Below are positions 12,794 through 24,861 of a stretch of DNA of 64,000 bases, piece after piece. Positions within the stretch are counted from its first letter, which is position 1. The number at the start of each line of letters is the position of its first letter. The stretch lies in assembly GCA_028583605.1 (NCBI GenBank), contig CM053331.1, positions 18,662,857 through 18,726,856 on the forward strand. Reading direction: 5' to 3'. This DNA comes from Dastarcus helophoroides (Eukaryota; Arthropoda; Insecta; Coleoptera; Bothrideridae). A model generated the notes under the pieces. The model was given only the letters and a program-made list of their open reading frames with translations, was not told the origin of the DNA and made no database searches. A program made the position numbers and the translations under genes.

Positions 12794-13476
12794 CAACGTG
12801 TTCAACTTAAGACGCACCTTTTTGAACATCATTTTCAGAGTTAATAAGTCAATAATTTTGATATGTTTTATGGATTCCTGCGTAATTTTTTCAAATTTTT
12901 ACCATTTTTTTATTTTCTTAGAGAGAACATCCTGTATATTTTTGTGCGACTGAATAAAGAATGAAATTTTCTTTACGAATACATAACATTTGACATACCT
13001 TGCACTAAACGTTGCTGATTTATACGTGGTTATAATTCGAGTGTCATTACATTTAATGATTTTCAAAAATTGTTAAATTTTGAAAATTACATACTAAAAC
13101 GTTACCTGTTTAAACGAAAATGATGGCCATTTTAAAAACGATGCGTCAAAATATTATTCTTTGCCCATTGTTGGTGTTTGGTTAAAGTTTTAAAAGACAA
13201 CCATCTTTAAATTATAAACGTTTAAGACCAGATATAAGTGTTTTATATTTTTAAAAGAGCTTCAATTCTCTGTCCAACCAAATAAGGATATAAAGGTGTT
13301 CTATTTAACAATACAACTTATATCCGTATCTTCCTGCGATCAATTGTTTTTTCTCGTGAAAAAATGAAAAAAATTGGAAATGATTAGGTAAGAATTTATA
13401 TGAAGTACCGAAATAATTAAATTATTAACTCTGCAAATGGTGTCCAAAAAGGGTGCTTTTTATATTAGATATGGTG
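12794..13476. mobile_element. TA-flanked MITE (CACCGTGTTCAA family)
   Basis: A 683-bp element has inverted ends of about 120 bp. The left begins CAACGTGTTCAACTTAAGAC; the right end read inverted shares AGACGC/AAGCACC-TTTTTG and GCAGAGTTAATAA. TA flanks are at 12792-12793 and 13477-13478. The same termini bound the larger nested element at 43172-49817, where they are better preserved. Confidence 0.75.
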
Positions 13477-14086
13477 TATTTCTGCAAATTTGAATGCCTC
13501 TGAAGCACTTTCCAGAATTTTTCTTTCCAAGTTCAAAATCTTCATAAACTCTTGGGGATCACATTTATATGATCCCTTTCAACAAAGTTGCCACTTCCAC
13601 TTTTTTGAAAATAAATATTAATATGAAAATAAGCCAGCTGAGGCCGTCAAAAGACTAACGATTCTCTATGTTCTCCTATGATGGCAACACTATCGAATTC
13701 ATTTCTTCTTCAAATGGGTGATTACTTAATTGCACACTAGAGAGATTATATCCTTTAACAGTTCAATTTAGCATCATCAAATAGACATTTTTTTTCACCA
13801 TTTTAATTACTCTTACTTAATCGAAGAGGATTTTAAAGGAACACATCGCATCATCCCTAATATTTTGGCAGATTCTGTGATATTTTATTGGGTCATTTGT
13901 AATAGTAATGTATTATTGCATTAAGAATGCATGCATGTGAAGAAATTGTAAGAAATGCAAGTAAATAACCATTGTAGATGTATTTGTACGTAAATAATTA
14001 AACAGTTTGGTGTTAATCGATACGTGGTAACAACGAGACTTTAAAATATGCATAGGTATATAAAACATTCGTCAAAAAATATTTTT

Positions 14087-14272
14087 CTAATGCACAGACC
14101 AATAGGTTTGAACATTTATTAGATTCGAAGTTAGATCTCTTCAGTTTGGTATATCCAACTCGAATTCAAGTTGAATATACCAAACTGACGAGATCTTACA
14201 TGATAGAAACCGGTCTTTGGTTTCCAAACTTCGAATCTAATAAATGTTCAAACCTATTGGTCTGTGCATTAG
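14087..14272. repeat. 186-bp palindrome with perfect 46-bp outer arms
   Basis: 14087-14132 is the exact reverse complement of 14227-14272. Between them, 14133-14196 forms a second near-perfect hairpin centred on GAATTC. A 30-nt spacer (14197-14226) interrupts the right side only. It lies in a host-gene intron. Confidence 0.95.
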
Positions 14273-15064
14273 AATCCTTGTCTTTTGGGAAATTGTTCCT
14301 AGAGAGCAACCGCTTCGATAGGTGGCAGTGTTTCAACTGTTGGTAGTTCAGCTACCTATGATCCACTATACACGCCTGGAGGGCTGCATAAATTTGTAGT
14401 CTAGGTTTCATTCTACTTGCATAAAAAATATTATATTTTAGTTTGAAAGGATGCATTGTTTGATTCAAAACTCTTCCAAAATTTCTGGTTTTTTCCTAGC
14501 ATATTTTTTTAATTTTATCGTTTTCTGTGGTATATAACATTATTTTTTCTACAAGATGAGATGACATCAACAACTCAATATAATCTATAAAAAATAATAT
14601 GACTTAAAAAAAGCCTTTTTTGACGAATCCTCCTTAAATTAAATGAAGTTGACAGGAGTGGCATATTTGTTCCAATAAGTAAAATATATTTGAATGCAGT
14701 AAAAACCGAGGATTTGTCAAGGGAAAATGTTGGTGGGGGAAACCATGGCAAAACGGGTCACTTAACACATGCAGAAAATTAACTATACAATTAATTTTAA
14801 AACTTGTGTAGCATAACAAATCGAAAATTTTAATCTACGTAACGTACTAGTCAGGCTTTAATAGAATTACAGGTAATGAAGATATTAGATGATTTCTAAT
14901 TTTCTTTTATGTATAACAACACAAACTCAAAATATTAAGATTATAAATAGTAGGATGATTATTTTAACTGTTTAGTATTAGATTAATCATAAGTTAATTT
15001 ATATAATCACACCAACAGAACAGATTATAACAAACCAAAGCACGTTGTTGGCCTATTAAGATTT
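14273..15064. other. Intronic stretch, no feature recognised
   Basis: AT-rich sequence with short chance frames only (for example 14634-14819 on the minus strand). Confidence 0.4.
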
Positions 15065-16303
15065 TAAATAATCAGCTGTAACTTGTTTACTTGAAGTTCG
15101 ATCGAAAAAAATCAAAAACCATAATTAGTTGTTTTTTAGGGCCTTTTCAGTGACCTACGTTAATTTTTTCTAAACTTAAATGTTTCTGAGAAAATTATAC
15201 AAACTTTATTATTTTTTGTGGAATCCATATTGAATTATTTCATTTTCGAATTCAGCATATTTTTCTGATTAATTTGACAAAAGTTTGTTAAATAATGTAG
15301 CATATTATTTAAAAAAAAATCATAGTAGGTAGTGCAATTCTTATAACTCCTAATAAAAAATACAGTCCCTAGAAAAGCAATAGTTATTATTAAAAAACCA
15401 AAAATATTACACCAACCTGTATGATATTGAAATATTTAATATAATTTGTAATGTGCATGATTCTCTTTAAATGACGTAATTCTTAGAACATTCTAAGAAT
15501 TTTATTAGGAGCGACCTTCCCATGACTCATACGTGCATTCTAGACTTCTCTAGAACTTAAGTATTCTAAGACGGATAATGTGCATAAATATGAGACTTAT
15601 TTCTAATGTTAGTTTGTTAGATATTTTACGTTATGCGAGTAACTATTCAAGGTTAAAAGAATTTTTGTAAAATTTGCCGACAATATTTTTCGAACATCTA
15701 CACGCTTTCATAGAATTACGCCATTTGAAGGGGTGTATGCAAATTACGATTATACTAATAACTGTTTTAATATTGTACGGTTTGTTACAACATTTTTGGT
15801 TTTTCAATAATACTTGTTACGTAATTATTTACTATATTTTTATTATTAAAGGCTATGCCACTTGCATCGCCTACTATAATTTTTTTTCTCACATTTGAGG
15901 TTTAGCATGTAATATATCAAATTAATAAGAAAATATGCTAAATTCAAAAATTAAAAAAATCAATTTGGCGCTCATAAGAAATAACGAAGAGGACATAATT
16001 TTTTTGGAAGCAGTTGAATTTAGACAAAAAGAACGTTCATCAATGAAAATATCTTAAAAAACAACTTGCAACAGTTTTTGAATATTTTTAATCGGACTTT
16101 AAATAAACAAGTTACAGCTGATTTTTAAAAATCGCGATTTTTACTTTTTTCTAAATAAAATTAAGACGAGTTGGATTTCAACTTTTTTCTCAACGGAATA
16201 TTATTAGGCATTAAATTCTGCACTATTTTGTCTATGTAAGCCTACTTGTATCTCTAATAGTTTACGAGATCACTGTAGTGGAAATCAAATTTGGTTCAAC
16301 CTG
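15065..16303. mobile_element. Long-inverted-repeat element, left-truncated copy
   Basis: It is homologous to the complete element at 23251-24658, from AATCAGCTGTAACTTGTTTA (15070) to the terminus TTGGTTCAACCTG (16303), which is followed by TA. The left about 170 bp of the complete copy, including its terminus, are missing. The reading frame 15674-15898 is internal to this repeat and is not a gene. Confidence 0.72.
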
Positions 16304-16326
16304 TATAGTTCCTGTCTCGAATTCTA

Positions 16327-16440
16327 GTGCCGAAATTTCTGGAGCGCCTATCTGCCGTTTTATTTATTATCGCGGCTGCCTCCCCTTATTAAATTTTCTA
16401 GAAAATTCCAAATTAAACTTTAAAATTACATTTTGCTACA
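16327..16440. repeat. Partial LTR, third copy (3' third)
   Basis: The sequence from GTGCCGAAATTTCTGGAGCG to the end TTTTGCTACA matches the last third of the LTRs at 1362-1722 and 11350-11692. It is followed by ATAT, as they are. It is directly preceded by the end of the element at 15065-16303 and ends 26 bp before the acceptor AG of the next exon. Confidence 0.7.
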
Positions 16441-16467
16441 ATATGTATAAGTAGTTTTCTTTTTTAG

Positions 16468-16663
16468 GTTGGTGCGCCAGCCCCTGGAGGCCAATATGCA
16501 CATTACAAGGAAGATTTATATTTATATGGGCAACATGCATTTGGAGTGCCGCCTGATAGACATTATCGCATGCTTCATCTTGCTGGGGAAGAGAAACCAC
16601 CGATAGTTGTTTTAAGTGTAATAGTTATTGAAGCTGAGGGCCTTGAAGCTAAAGATGCAAACG
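16468..16663 (+). CDS. Unc-13-4B: Unc-13-4B exon (start of C2 domain)
   Basis: The acceptor is TTTTTTAG ending at 16467; the donor GTAATT starts at 16664. The frame begins in phase 0 with VGAPAPGGQYAHYKEDLYLY, runs through an alpha-helical LYLYGQHAFGVPPDRHYRML segment, and ends in the first C2 strands: PPIVVLSVIVIEAEGL then EAKDANG. The aspartate of KDANG is the first Ca2+ ligand of C2 loop 1 in this family. The last base is G and joins GC of the next exon to give glycine, so the phases agree. A partial LTR of the same family as the solo LTR before the previous exon ends at 16440, only 26 bp before the acceptor AG. Confidence 0.9.
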
Positions 16664-16947
16664 GTAATTTCTTAAAATAATTTCTATTTTACATTTGTAA
16701 ATGTAAGGTAATCCTTGGTCTTTATTACCTAAATGCTGATTGAGTTTACATAGCTTACTGCAACAGGTCAATAACATTCTAACAATAAGGTCCAAAAATG
16801 AAAACTTTTTTTCTATTTTACCGTTTTAGTTTAATTTTTAGGGTTACAGATCATCCTTATTCGCGTCACAATTTTTCTCTATAGTTAATTTATTGATATC
16901 AATGAAATATTGACCCACAGACAAGCCATATGGTTATTTAATGTTAA

Positions 16948-17266
16948 TGATACACTTCTTCCGGGATTAGACCGTGTCAAAGAACTGCTACTAAAAGTAT
17001 TCGAGGTATTCCCACCTCGCAGAGGCTTCTTCAGCAACAAAGTAAAATAAAAGAAATTACGAAAATATACAAAAAACGAAAAATCAAATTCAAAATTCAT
17101 TTCTTGTAATTTCCTTATATTTTTGTAATTTATTTTATTTACTTTTATTCCTGAAGAAGTTTCGTGTGATGATGGTAGAACACTTTTAGTAGTAGTTCTT
17201 TGACATGGTCCAATTCCGGAAGACGTATATCATTTACTAACTCTAGCTGTAGAAGCCTTCGTAACA
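16948..17266. mobile_element. Fold-back mini-Penelope: two termini in inverted orientation
   Basis: The left half (CTTCTTCCGGGATTAGACCG, CTTCTTCAGCAACAAAG) and the right half (CCTGAAGAAG, ACTTTTAGTAGTAG, TGGTCCAATTCCGGAAGA) are inverted versions of the same sequence. Both match the two ends of the 4-kb Penelope element at 45027-49083. The right half ends AGAAGCCTTCGTAACA, as that element does. An imperfect 14-bp direct repeat, TTATTTAATGTTAA (16934-16947) and TTATTCAATGTAAT (17267-17280), flanks it as a probable target duplication. No coding sequence remains. Confidence 0.78.
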
Positions 17267-17591
17267 TTATTCAATGTAATTTAATAAATAAACAAAATTT
17301 ATTTGATATTTATATTTTGCTTATAACACCTAAAATTGAATAAGTTCAATTTATTAGTTAAATAAAAATATATACATATAATGAAATTAAAAACAAATAA
17401 TATCATCGCATGTACATGATTTTTATAGTTTAAGTACAAAAATAGAATGTCTTAAAACTAAATAAGATAATATATCACTGCACTAAAAGCCATGCTCTCA
17501 AAATGTCTGTGGAGACTAAAAATAAGGACATCTTCTAATTTCCTGCCCTCTATTATAGCATTTACGGGACCTCCTGTCATTCGCTTGGTTA

Positions 17592-18578
17592 TTCACGACA
17601 TACGACATGGAAGATTATACCCACACTAGTCGATTTTAAAAAAGTTTTGTTTTGGTCGTACATAAGGACCCATTGGCAGTGCCTTTAAAATTAGTTCCAA
17701 AAACACAAAACGTATGAAATTCGTATTTTTTTTAAATGGAGTATCCTACATAGGAATGTAATAAAATTTTACAAAGAATTAAATTCTACAACTAATAATG
17801 ACATAAGATATTCGGTGTTCCATTTAAAATAAAAAAAGTTATTCCATTTAAAACTTGTTATTGTTTGGTCATAATTTTTGAACATAAGAACACACTAGTC
17901 AATTTTTTATAAGTGTAACACTAAATCCAATCAATTACTAGAACTCAAACTAAATTTAATTTTATTAGCTACGTGTTGAGAATTTAAACGTAAAAATTGT
18001 TGCTGTATATTGTGTGTACAAAAGGTTTTCTAACTTAGTGTGTTGCTGTCATTTTTTGTCATGTTTAGGTATGTTCCTTACTTGATCGACAGACAGGTAA
18101 ACAAATATAACCTTAAAAAATATGTTATTGACTTGATGCTATAATGGCATAAAAATCTTTTATTGTTGAATCCTACAGTCGAAAAGCCCCGAAAAGCAAT
18201 CGTGAATAGATATCTTCTCTTCCTGATAGTACTGCAAATTCTTTATAGCAAGGTTAAATGTCAATTTGGTGAGTTCGAATCAAGTAAGGAACACACGTGA
18301 ATATGTCACAAAATTGCAGTAGTACAGTAGATTAGAGAACTTCTTGTACACTTGACACATAGGCTCAAAAATTGAAATACTTTAAGATTTAGCTGAGGTT
18401 AACCTTATTATTAATTGTGTTTTTGGGACAGCCTGTACATTATGAACCTAATTTTATAATGCACCGACAATGGGTCCTGATCGATCACCAAAACAAAACT
18501 TTTTTTAAAATCATATTTTGGGCATAATCAGGATAAGCTGAAACTGTGGACATAACCTTCCGTGCCATATGTAATGAA
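17592..18578. mobile_element. TA-flanked inverted-repeat element
   Basis: The left arm (TTCACGACATA, GGAAGATTATACCCACA, TTTTAAAAAAGTTTTGTTTT, AGGACCCATTGGCAGTGC) is matched inverted at the right end (TTCATTACATA, GGAAGGTTATGTCCACA, the same AGTTTTGTTTT and GGACCCATTGTCGGTGC). The arms span about 120 bp. TA lies just outside each end. No coding capacity is seen. Confidence 0.65.
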
Positions 18579-19899
18579 TAAGGTATATGTTACCCAGTAA
18601 ACTGCTACTTACTTACTGATAATTAACAACAATAGAAAACTAAGCAGTATATTACTGAACAAACACATCACCACAGAATTCTTCCGCACATGACAAGCTG
18701 ATGCCACAACATAAGCTCAACTCTTCTTCATAAAGACATCTATCAAAGTTATAGATATCTGTTGTTAGATGTCAGTAATCTGACGACTAGCAAAAATTAT
18801 CCAAATGTTAACATTTCTGTGGCTCTTAAAGATTTCTCTAAGATATCTTTCTGATTTAGTTGCTGTACGGGATGTTAATAATTAAAAACCAAATTTTATT
18901 CGTGGCTAATAAAACATTACTGGTCCTGTCAACGAGGTAACTCAATATAGGATATGGGGGGGGAAGCAGGTATCTGAATATGTTAATATGTAAAACATGT
19001 TTCATTCCTGTCTAATGAGCTAAGTTAAAGAATTTTCGAAAACAGGAAGTGTAGTTTTAGTACTTATAACTTTTTTAAATATTTTGGAGCCTGGCAAGGA
19101 GAGCTAGATATTTTTAATTGCATAATATTTTACGCCTGAAAACTGGGTACCAGTATAAAACTTTCCCCGTTACAAAAGAATAAAGTTCGTTCGTAAAAAA
19201 TAAGTTCGGCTCATATTCCATTAGTTTTATTTTTGGATCTTAAAAAAAACTCATTTTGAAACTTGACTTTAAGACAGTTTTACCACTTAAACTATTGTGT
19301 TAAGAAAAATTTAATATTTTTTATATATGACAATATGCTACAAAATAAATGACAATGGCGAGGTGCACATCTGGTACTTTCCTTTTGTATATTTTATTTA
19401 TAGAGATCCAAAAGTAACGCTTAAATTCATTACCAATGTAATTTTCAATTTATGAGTAAAATATTAAAACAGGTGGACTTTTAATTCTAAAATGACGCAG
19501 GTGGCAAATAAAATACCCAATAAGAAGAGAAAAGTGAAAACGGTTTCTTTTTTACATATCAGGAATAGGGTTACCACATCTCCTAGTTTAGAGAGGTATC
19601 TCTGGGCTCCCTTTTTAATCGATTTTTCTTTGGATTGATTGGTTTGAAGGTTGCAGGTTTTTTTAGTCATCAATTTACAGTTGCAAATATGCGATGGCAA
19701 AACAAACTTTTATATAAAATATAAAATTGGTCAAATTTAGTCAAAAATTTTCCTAAGAGATAAATATCCCAAATCCCTTTTGCTAATCTCCAGGGAATTT
19801 ACCTGCGACTTTAATGAGGAAAAATTATTATTTTTCTGTATAAAAATTAGAGAAATTTAAAAAATCTTATATTATTTGATAAAAAACTAAAAACCCTTT
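18579..19899. other. Intronic stretch, no feature recognised
   Basis: AT-rich. A GGGGGGGGAAG run occurs at about 18957. The minus-strand frame 19464-19700 has no recognisable motif. Confidence 0.4.
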
Positions 19900-21600
19900 C
19901 AAATGGGCTATCACACGCATCCTTTTCCATTTAAGAATTCTAAATTGGTAGCTGACACCTTAAGGGGATTAACGGGGGAGATATCAAATCAACTTGTTTC
20001 AGGATGCTGCTCATAATTTGCAAATAAAAAAAATACATATGTGTATCTTCAATTTTTCCCGTTATGTGGAAAAGAAACCCTTTTTATTTCTTTTTTCTTT
20101 TTCTGTCACCTGCCTATATAAGAAAAAAGAAACGATAGAGTTGAATTGAATAATTATTAATCAAAATCAATTAGAAAACTCATTTTTGATAGATATTTGG
20201 TACATAAGCACAGTTTAGGATACATTTGATTTCATACAGTCTAAAGTCACCTCCCCACCTTCTTATTGTTTTGAAGGGTTAAACTTAGACTAATAAAATT
20301 TGGAGAGCAAAAATAAAAGTTGTCATAAGGCCTTTATGACCAATACCTTTGAATGACACCCTATGACAAGTGAAACTTTATTTGAAAGATATTGAAAATA
20401 CCTATTTATTATTACTGATTTTGTTTAAGATAAGAGTAGTTATGAGGGGTAAAGTAAGTGTTAGTTAAAAGTACCCTCTTTCCCTTGTACCTTTTGGGCT
20501 GCTATACTGATTCTAATAAAATTTGGACAGCAAAAATAAACAAATGCAAGCTTTTCTACTAGTGCAGACAGATGAGGCAACCACCATAAATGATGTCACA
20601 CTGTGACCAATAAATTTAAATAGTTTGCTGTGGCAAGTGGCACCTCATTTGAAAGGTATTTAAAAGTCCTTTTAAGAGATATTATTTTTATTCAGGGTAC
20701 ATTAGCTTTGATGAATAAATAAATAAATAAAACATTCACATTGTAACTATGCGTTAAACAATAATTAAAATGAAAACGTAACAAAGTAGATGAAGCCAAA
20801 AGATTTAAAATAAGGGCAACTTGTTTGACCTTTATCAAACGCGGCCCCTCAATTGGTATTGCACTCTTATTTATTTAACTAACCAAAACTACTATAAATT
20901 CAAACCCAATACCATTGAATAGGACTTTTAAATACCTTGCCATATAACGCTATTTAAAGTTATTGGTTACAGAGGACTTGTGACGTCATAGACGACAAAT
21001 ACGTCAGCTGTTACTACTAGTAATGAAGCCTACATGCGCATCTTTCTATATTTAAAATTTTATTAACTGAAGTATAAACATAGAGGGGGGAAAAGTACGT
21101 TTTAATAGTACTTATTTAACCCCTCAAAATTAACCTTAACTCAAACAAAATTAGTAAAATTGAACAGGTATTTTTAAAACCTTTTGAACGAGGTGTCACT
21201 TTTTATACGATGTTATTTAAAATTATCGGTCATAAGGGCTTTACGACCTCTTCTATGATGATGACGTCGCCTTTTATTATTTGTTAAGAAACTCCCAAAA
21301 TCTCGTTTTTATCGTCGAAATTTCATAAATCTAAGTATATCATTCAATAGACAGAATAGGGGGAGGGGAATTTTCACTAGCACAGATTTTAAAATGTTCA
21401 CATTTAATTTTCTTGACTAGTGTTAATAACATTCTTTCATTCATTGATAATTGTTTTATTTTGCAGTGATAATTTATTAACATATTGAAACCTAAACTTA
21501 AAAGGACGTATATCATCGAGAACATATTGAAAAACGCTTTTAAATGAGATGCCACTCAACATAGGGTGCCATTTAACATTTGAGGGGTAGCTTCAAAAAC
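19900..21600. repeat. Field of diverged direct and inverted repeat modules
   Basis: A module reading roughly 'tgaccaat...acctcatttgaaaggtattt...cc' occurs in forward orientation near 20340-20400 and 20610-20670. It occurs in inverted orientation near 20915-20985 (AGGACTTTTAAATACCTTGC, ATTGGTTA) and 21165-21240 (GGTATTTTTAAAACCTTTTG, ATCGGTCATAAGG). Palindrome-like ends and TGACGTCA-type motifs (20600, 20990, 21262) accompany it. It is probably a decayed element cluster; no boundary could be fixed. Confidence 0.5.
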
Positions 21601-22450
21601 ACCAAAGCTTACTCCATCACGTGTCTCCCTGGAAAAGAAAATCGACATGTCTCCGTTTTTTTCTATTAAAATACCCGCCATTTTTGCAAAAGTCCAAATT
21701 ATGCTTAACTAATAAATTATTACAATTTCGACCTTGATATCACTTTCAATATTACTAAAAGTTTGAGTGCAAAGTGGTAATTTTTTGGTTGAATTTGATT
21801 AAAAATGGATATTTAAATAGAAATTTTGAGAATAATTTTAAATTGCAAGAGAAAAATCAAAGTTACGTAAATAGAATTGAAATTTTGGGAATATTTTGTC
21901 AAGTACATTCCATGAAATAGAGTTTTCGGTCGATTATTATCAATTATCAATGTTGAGTTGATTCGATATTAACATCGATAGTTTGTTAACATATTCCATT
22001 CCTGACTTCTAGTTTCTAGTACATTTTCAGCAATCACCTGTGCACCTTATTTTAAAAAGTAAAAAATGGGATACAGAGAGCATAAGATAAATAACCAATG
22101 GCTCAACTCTTGTTATACATATGAATTTGGCTGATAACGTTTTTACTGTCTAAATCTTGATTACAATCAAAGATGACATCTGTCTATATTTCAGATAGCA
22201 AAATACTTTAATTAGTATCGCTTTTCAAAACTCATTTTTGGAACGCTTCGATTTTCTTTAACTCATGTATCGTAAAAGAGTTTTATAGATAAAGAAAATA
22301 TCCTAAATAATGTTACATTTTGTTTCTAAACATTTTGTAATAAATAGTAGTGATACAATTTTTAAATTCCAGTGATGGGCTCTCTACCTTGGGGAGTATA
22401 AATTACCTTAACCTAGTCTGATATAGCAAATGATTATTAATTTGTTATAG
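21601..22450. other. Intronic stretch, no feature recognised
   Basis: AT-rich intron sequence leading to the acceptor at 22450. Confidence 0.4.
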
Positions 22451-22748
22451 GCTTCAGTGATCCATACTGTATGCTGGGAATTCAACCTATGGCAACCCCT
22501 TGTTCTCCTCAGCCGCCTACACCAAGTCGAACGCTATCAGACGCTTGTGTGCCAGACATCCAGGTACAGGGCAATCACGACAAATTACGAAAGCATCATA
22601 GCTTTAAATTAAGTTTTAAAAGAAAAGAAGGCCGAGTTAGGGAACAAAGAGACAGTTTAGGAGGTGGTGCTCTTCCAGCTAAATTTATACGGGCTACATC
22701 CGTTAAACCACATACTCTGAATCCTAAATGGAACGAAAAATTTAGATT
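22451..22748 (+). CDS. Unc-13-4B: Unc-13-4B exon (C2 domain core with long loop)
   Basis: The acceptor AG is at 22449-22450 and the donor GTAAGT at 22749. The frame continues FSDPYCMLGIQP, where SDPY carries the second loop-1 Ca2+ ligand of a C2 domain. A polar, proline/serine- and lysine-rich loop of about 65 residues follows, and then the C2 strand motif TSVKPHTLNPKWNEKFR. Insertion of a long basic loop between these two C2 strands is seen in BAIAP3/Munc13-4 relatives, so it is not an artefact. The exon ends with TT, completed by T of the next exon to give phenylalanine (KFRF). Confidence 0.9.
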
Positions 22749-23250
22749 GTAAGTAATATTATTTTATTCGTGAATTGCATAACTTGTTCTCAGTTTTATC
22801 TTTTAGTGAATGTAGACCTAAGAAAATCTGATATTTTGTTTTTATTCACTGTTTAATAGGTAAATGTCAAATAACTTTAGATCGGTCAATATCATTAACG
22901 TAAATATGTGGGAAGAGACTCTGAAATAATCAAATGAGTACTCTTACAGAAGGGTTATTTAACCCTTTTGTAGCTTTGGATCACTTTTAACATTTCAAAA
23001 ACACCATGCAGCCCTTTCTAAGAATTCTAGAAAAAGAAATTACGGACATTTAAAAATACTTTTTATTACGAGACTGGACAAATTATTACATTGATTTATT
23101 AATAAATGTTGTTATGTAGAACCACTGGCACTCATGATACCAAACCTCGTCCTTGGTTAAAAAACCCTTTTCTGCATTGTTTTTGTTTCCCCTACCTATC
23201 CCATTATCTAATAACTATTATCAAGGAGAGGCATACTATGAACCTCTATA

Positions 23251-24658
23251 CAAGTTGAACCAAATTTGATTTTCACTACAGGGAACTCGCAAAATAATAG
23301 AGATACAAGGAAGCTTAATTGGATAAATTAGTGCAGAATTCAATGACTAACAATATTCCGCTGAGAAAACAACTTACACTTTCTCTTGATTCTATTTAGA
23401 AAAAAACTGAAAATCGCTATTTTTAAAAATCAGCTGTAACTTATTTATGTGAAGTCCCACTGAAAAAATTTAAAAACCACAATTAGTTGTTTTTTAAGGT
23501 CTTTTTATAGGAATGCGTTAATTTTTCTCAAATTTAACTGTTTTCAAAAATATTTTGTCAACTTTGTTATTTCTTATGGACGCTATATTGAATTTTATCA
23601 CTTTTAAATTCGGAATATTTTTCTGATTAATTTGATATATGTCATGGCATACTTCGTATGTGGCAAAGGTGGTAAAATAGAGTAATTTGTGAAAGAAAAA
23701 ATAATAGGCAATGCAATCGCTATAGCACTTAACAATAAAAAATACAGTCCCTAAAAAAGCACTAATTATTATTATTAAAAATCCAAAAATATTGAAATAT
23801 TTATTAATAACCCCTTTAAATCACATAATTGTCAGAATATTCTAAGCATTCCATAGTGGCGACTTTTTCATGACTCATACGCAAGTGTGTGTTCTAGACT
23901 TCTTTAGATGTTAAGTATCCTAACACGGATAATGTGCATAAATATGAGAGTCGTTTCTAGTGTCTGTTTGTTAGACATTTCACGTTACACGACTAGGTAT
24001 TCAATGGCAAAAGAATTTTCCTAAAAACTGCCCACATGCTGCTACACATTCTACACGTTTTCATAGAAATACGTCATTTAAAGAGGTGGGTGCATGTTAT
24101 GATTATACGTACTAATAACTGATTCAATATTGCATAGTTTCTTGCAATATTTTTAGGTTTTTGATAATTATTGTTACGTAATTCTGTACTGTATTTTTAT
24201 TATTAAAAGTTATAGCTCATATGTCGCCTACCATAATTTTTTTCTTTAAAAAATTACTTCATTTAACCCACTTTTCCACATTTGAAGTATGGCATGTCAT
24301 ATATAAAATTAATCAGAAAAACATGGTAAATTCGAAAATGATAAAATTCAATATAGCATCCGTAAGAAATAACAAACTTGGTATAATTTTTTTCAAAAGA
24401 GTTAAATTTATGAAAGATTGACGCATACCAATGAAAAGGCCTTAAAAACAACCAATGATGGTTTTTGAATTTTTTCAATCAATAAGTTATAGCTAATTTT
24501 TAAAAATGACGATAATAAGTTTTTTTTTAATAAAATCAAGAGGAATTGGAATTCAATTATTTCTCAGCGGAATATTGTTAGGCATTAAATTACGCACTCC
24601 TTGTATCTCTAATAGTTTACGAGATCCCCTTAGTGGAAATCAAATTCGGTTCAACCTG
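23251..24658. mobile_element. TA-flanked element with long inverted repeats, complete copy
   Basis: It begins CAAGTTGAACCAAATTTGAT and ends ATTCGGTTCAACCTG, with TA on each side (23249-23250, 24659-24660). The inverted arms run several hundred bp and share AGAGATACAAGGA, AACAATATTCCGCTGAGAAA and TAAAAATCAGCTGTAACTTA-type blocks. The frames at 24221-24478 lie inside the repeat and are not genes. Confidence 0.8.
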
Positions 24659-24861
24659 TATATGTTTTTTAATTTAAAAACTAAATTGTAAGAAACAAAA
24701 AACTAATTTTCTCCACTATCTTGGTGACCTTTTCATTTGAACACTTCAAAAATAGCACAGGAGCAAACTATTTGATATGTAGCACAAAATTAATATCTTT
24801 TACTGTGTTTTACTATAAAGAATCCAGATTAGAATATATAATATAAAATTTATTGTTTCAG

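Noticed and set aside
15674..15898. 74-codon frame with hydrophobic stretches, considered as a membrane peptide
   Set aside because: It lies inside a transposon repeat whose second copy does not keep the frame open.
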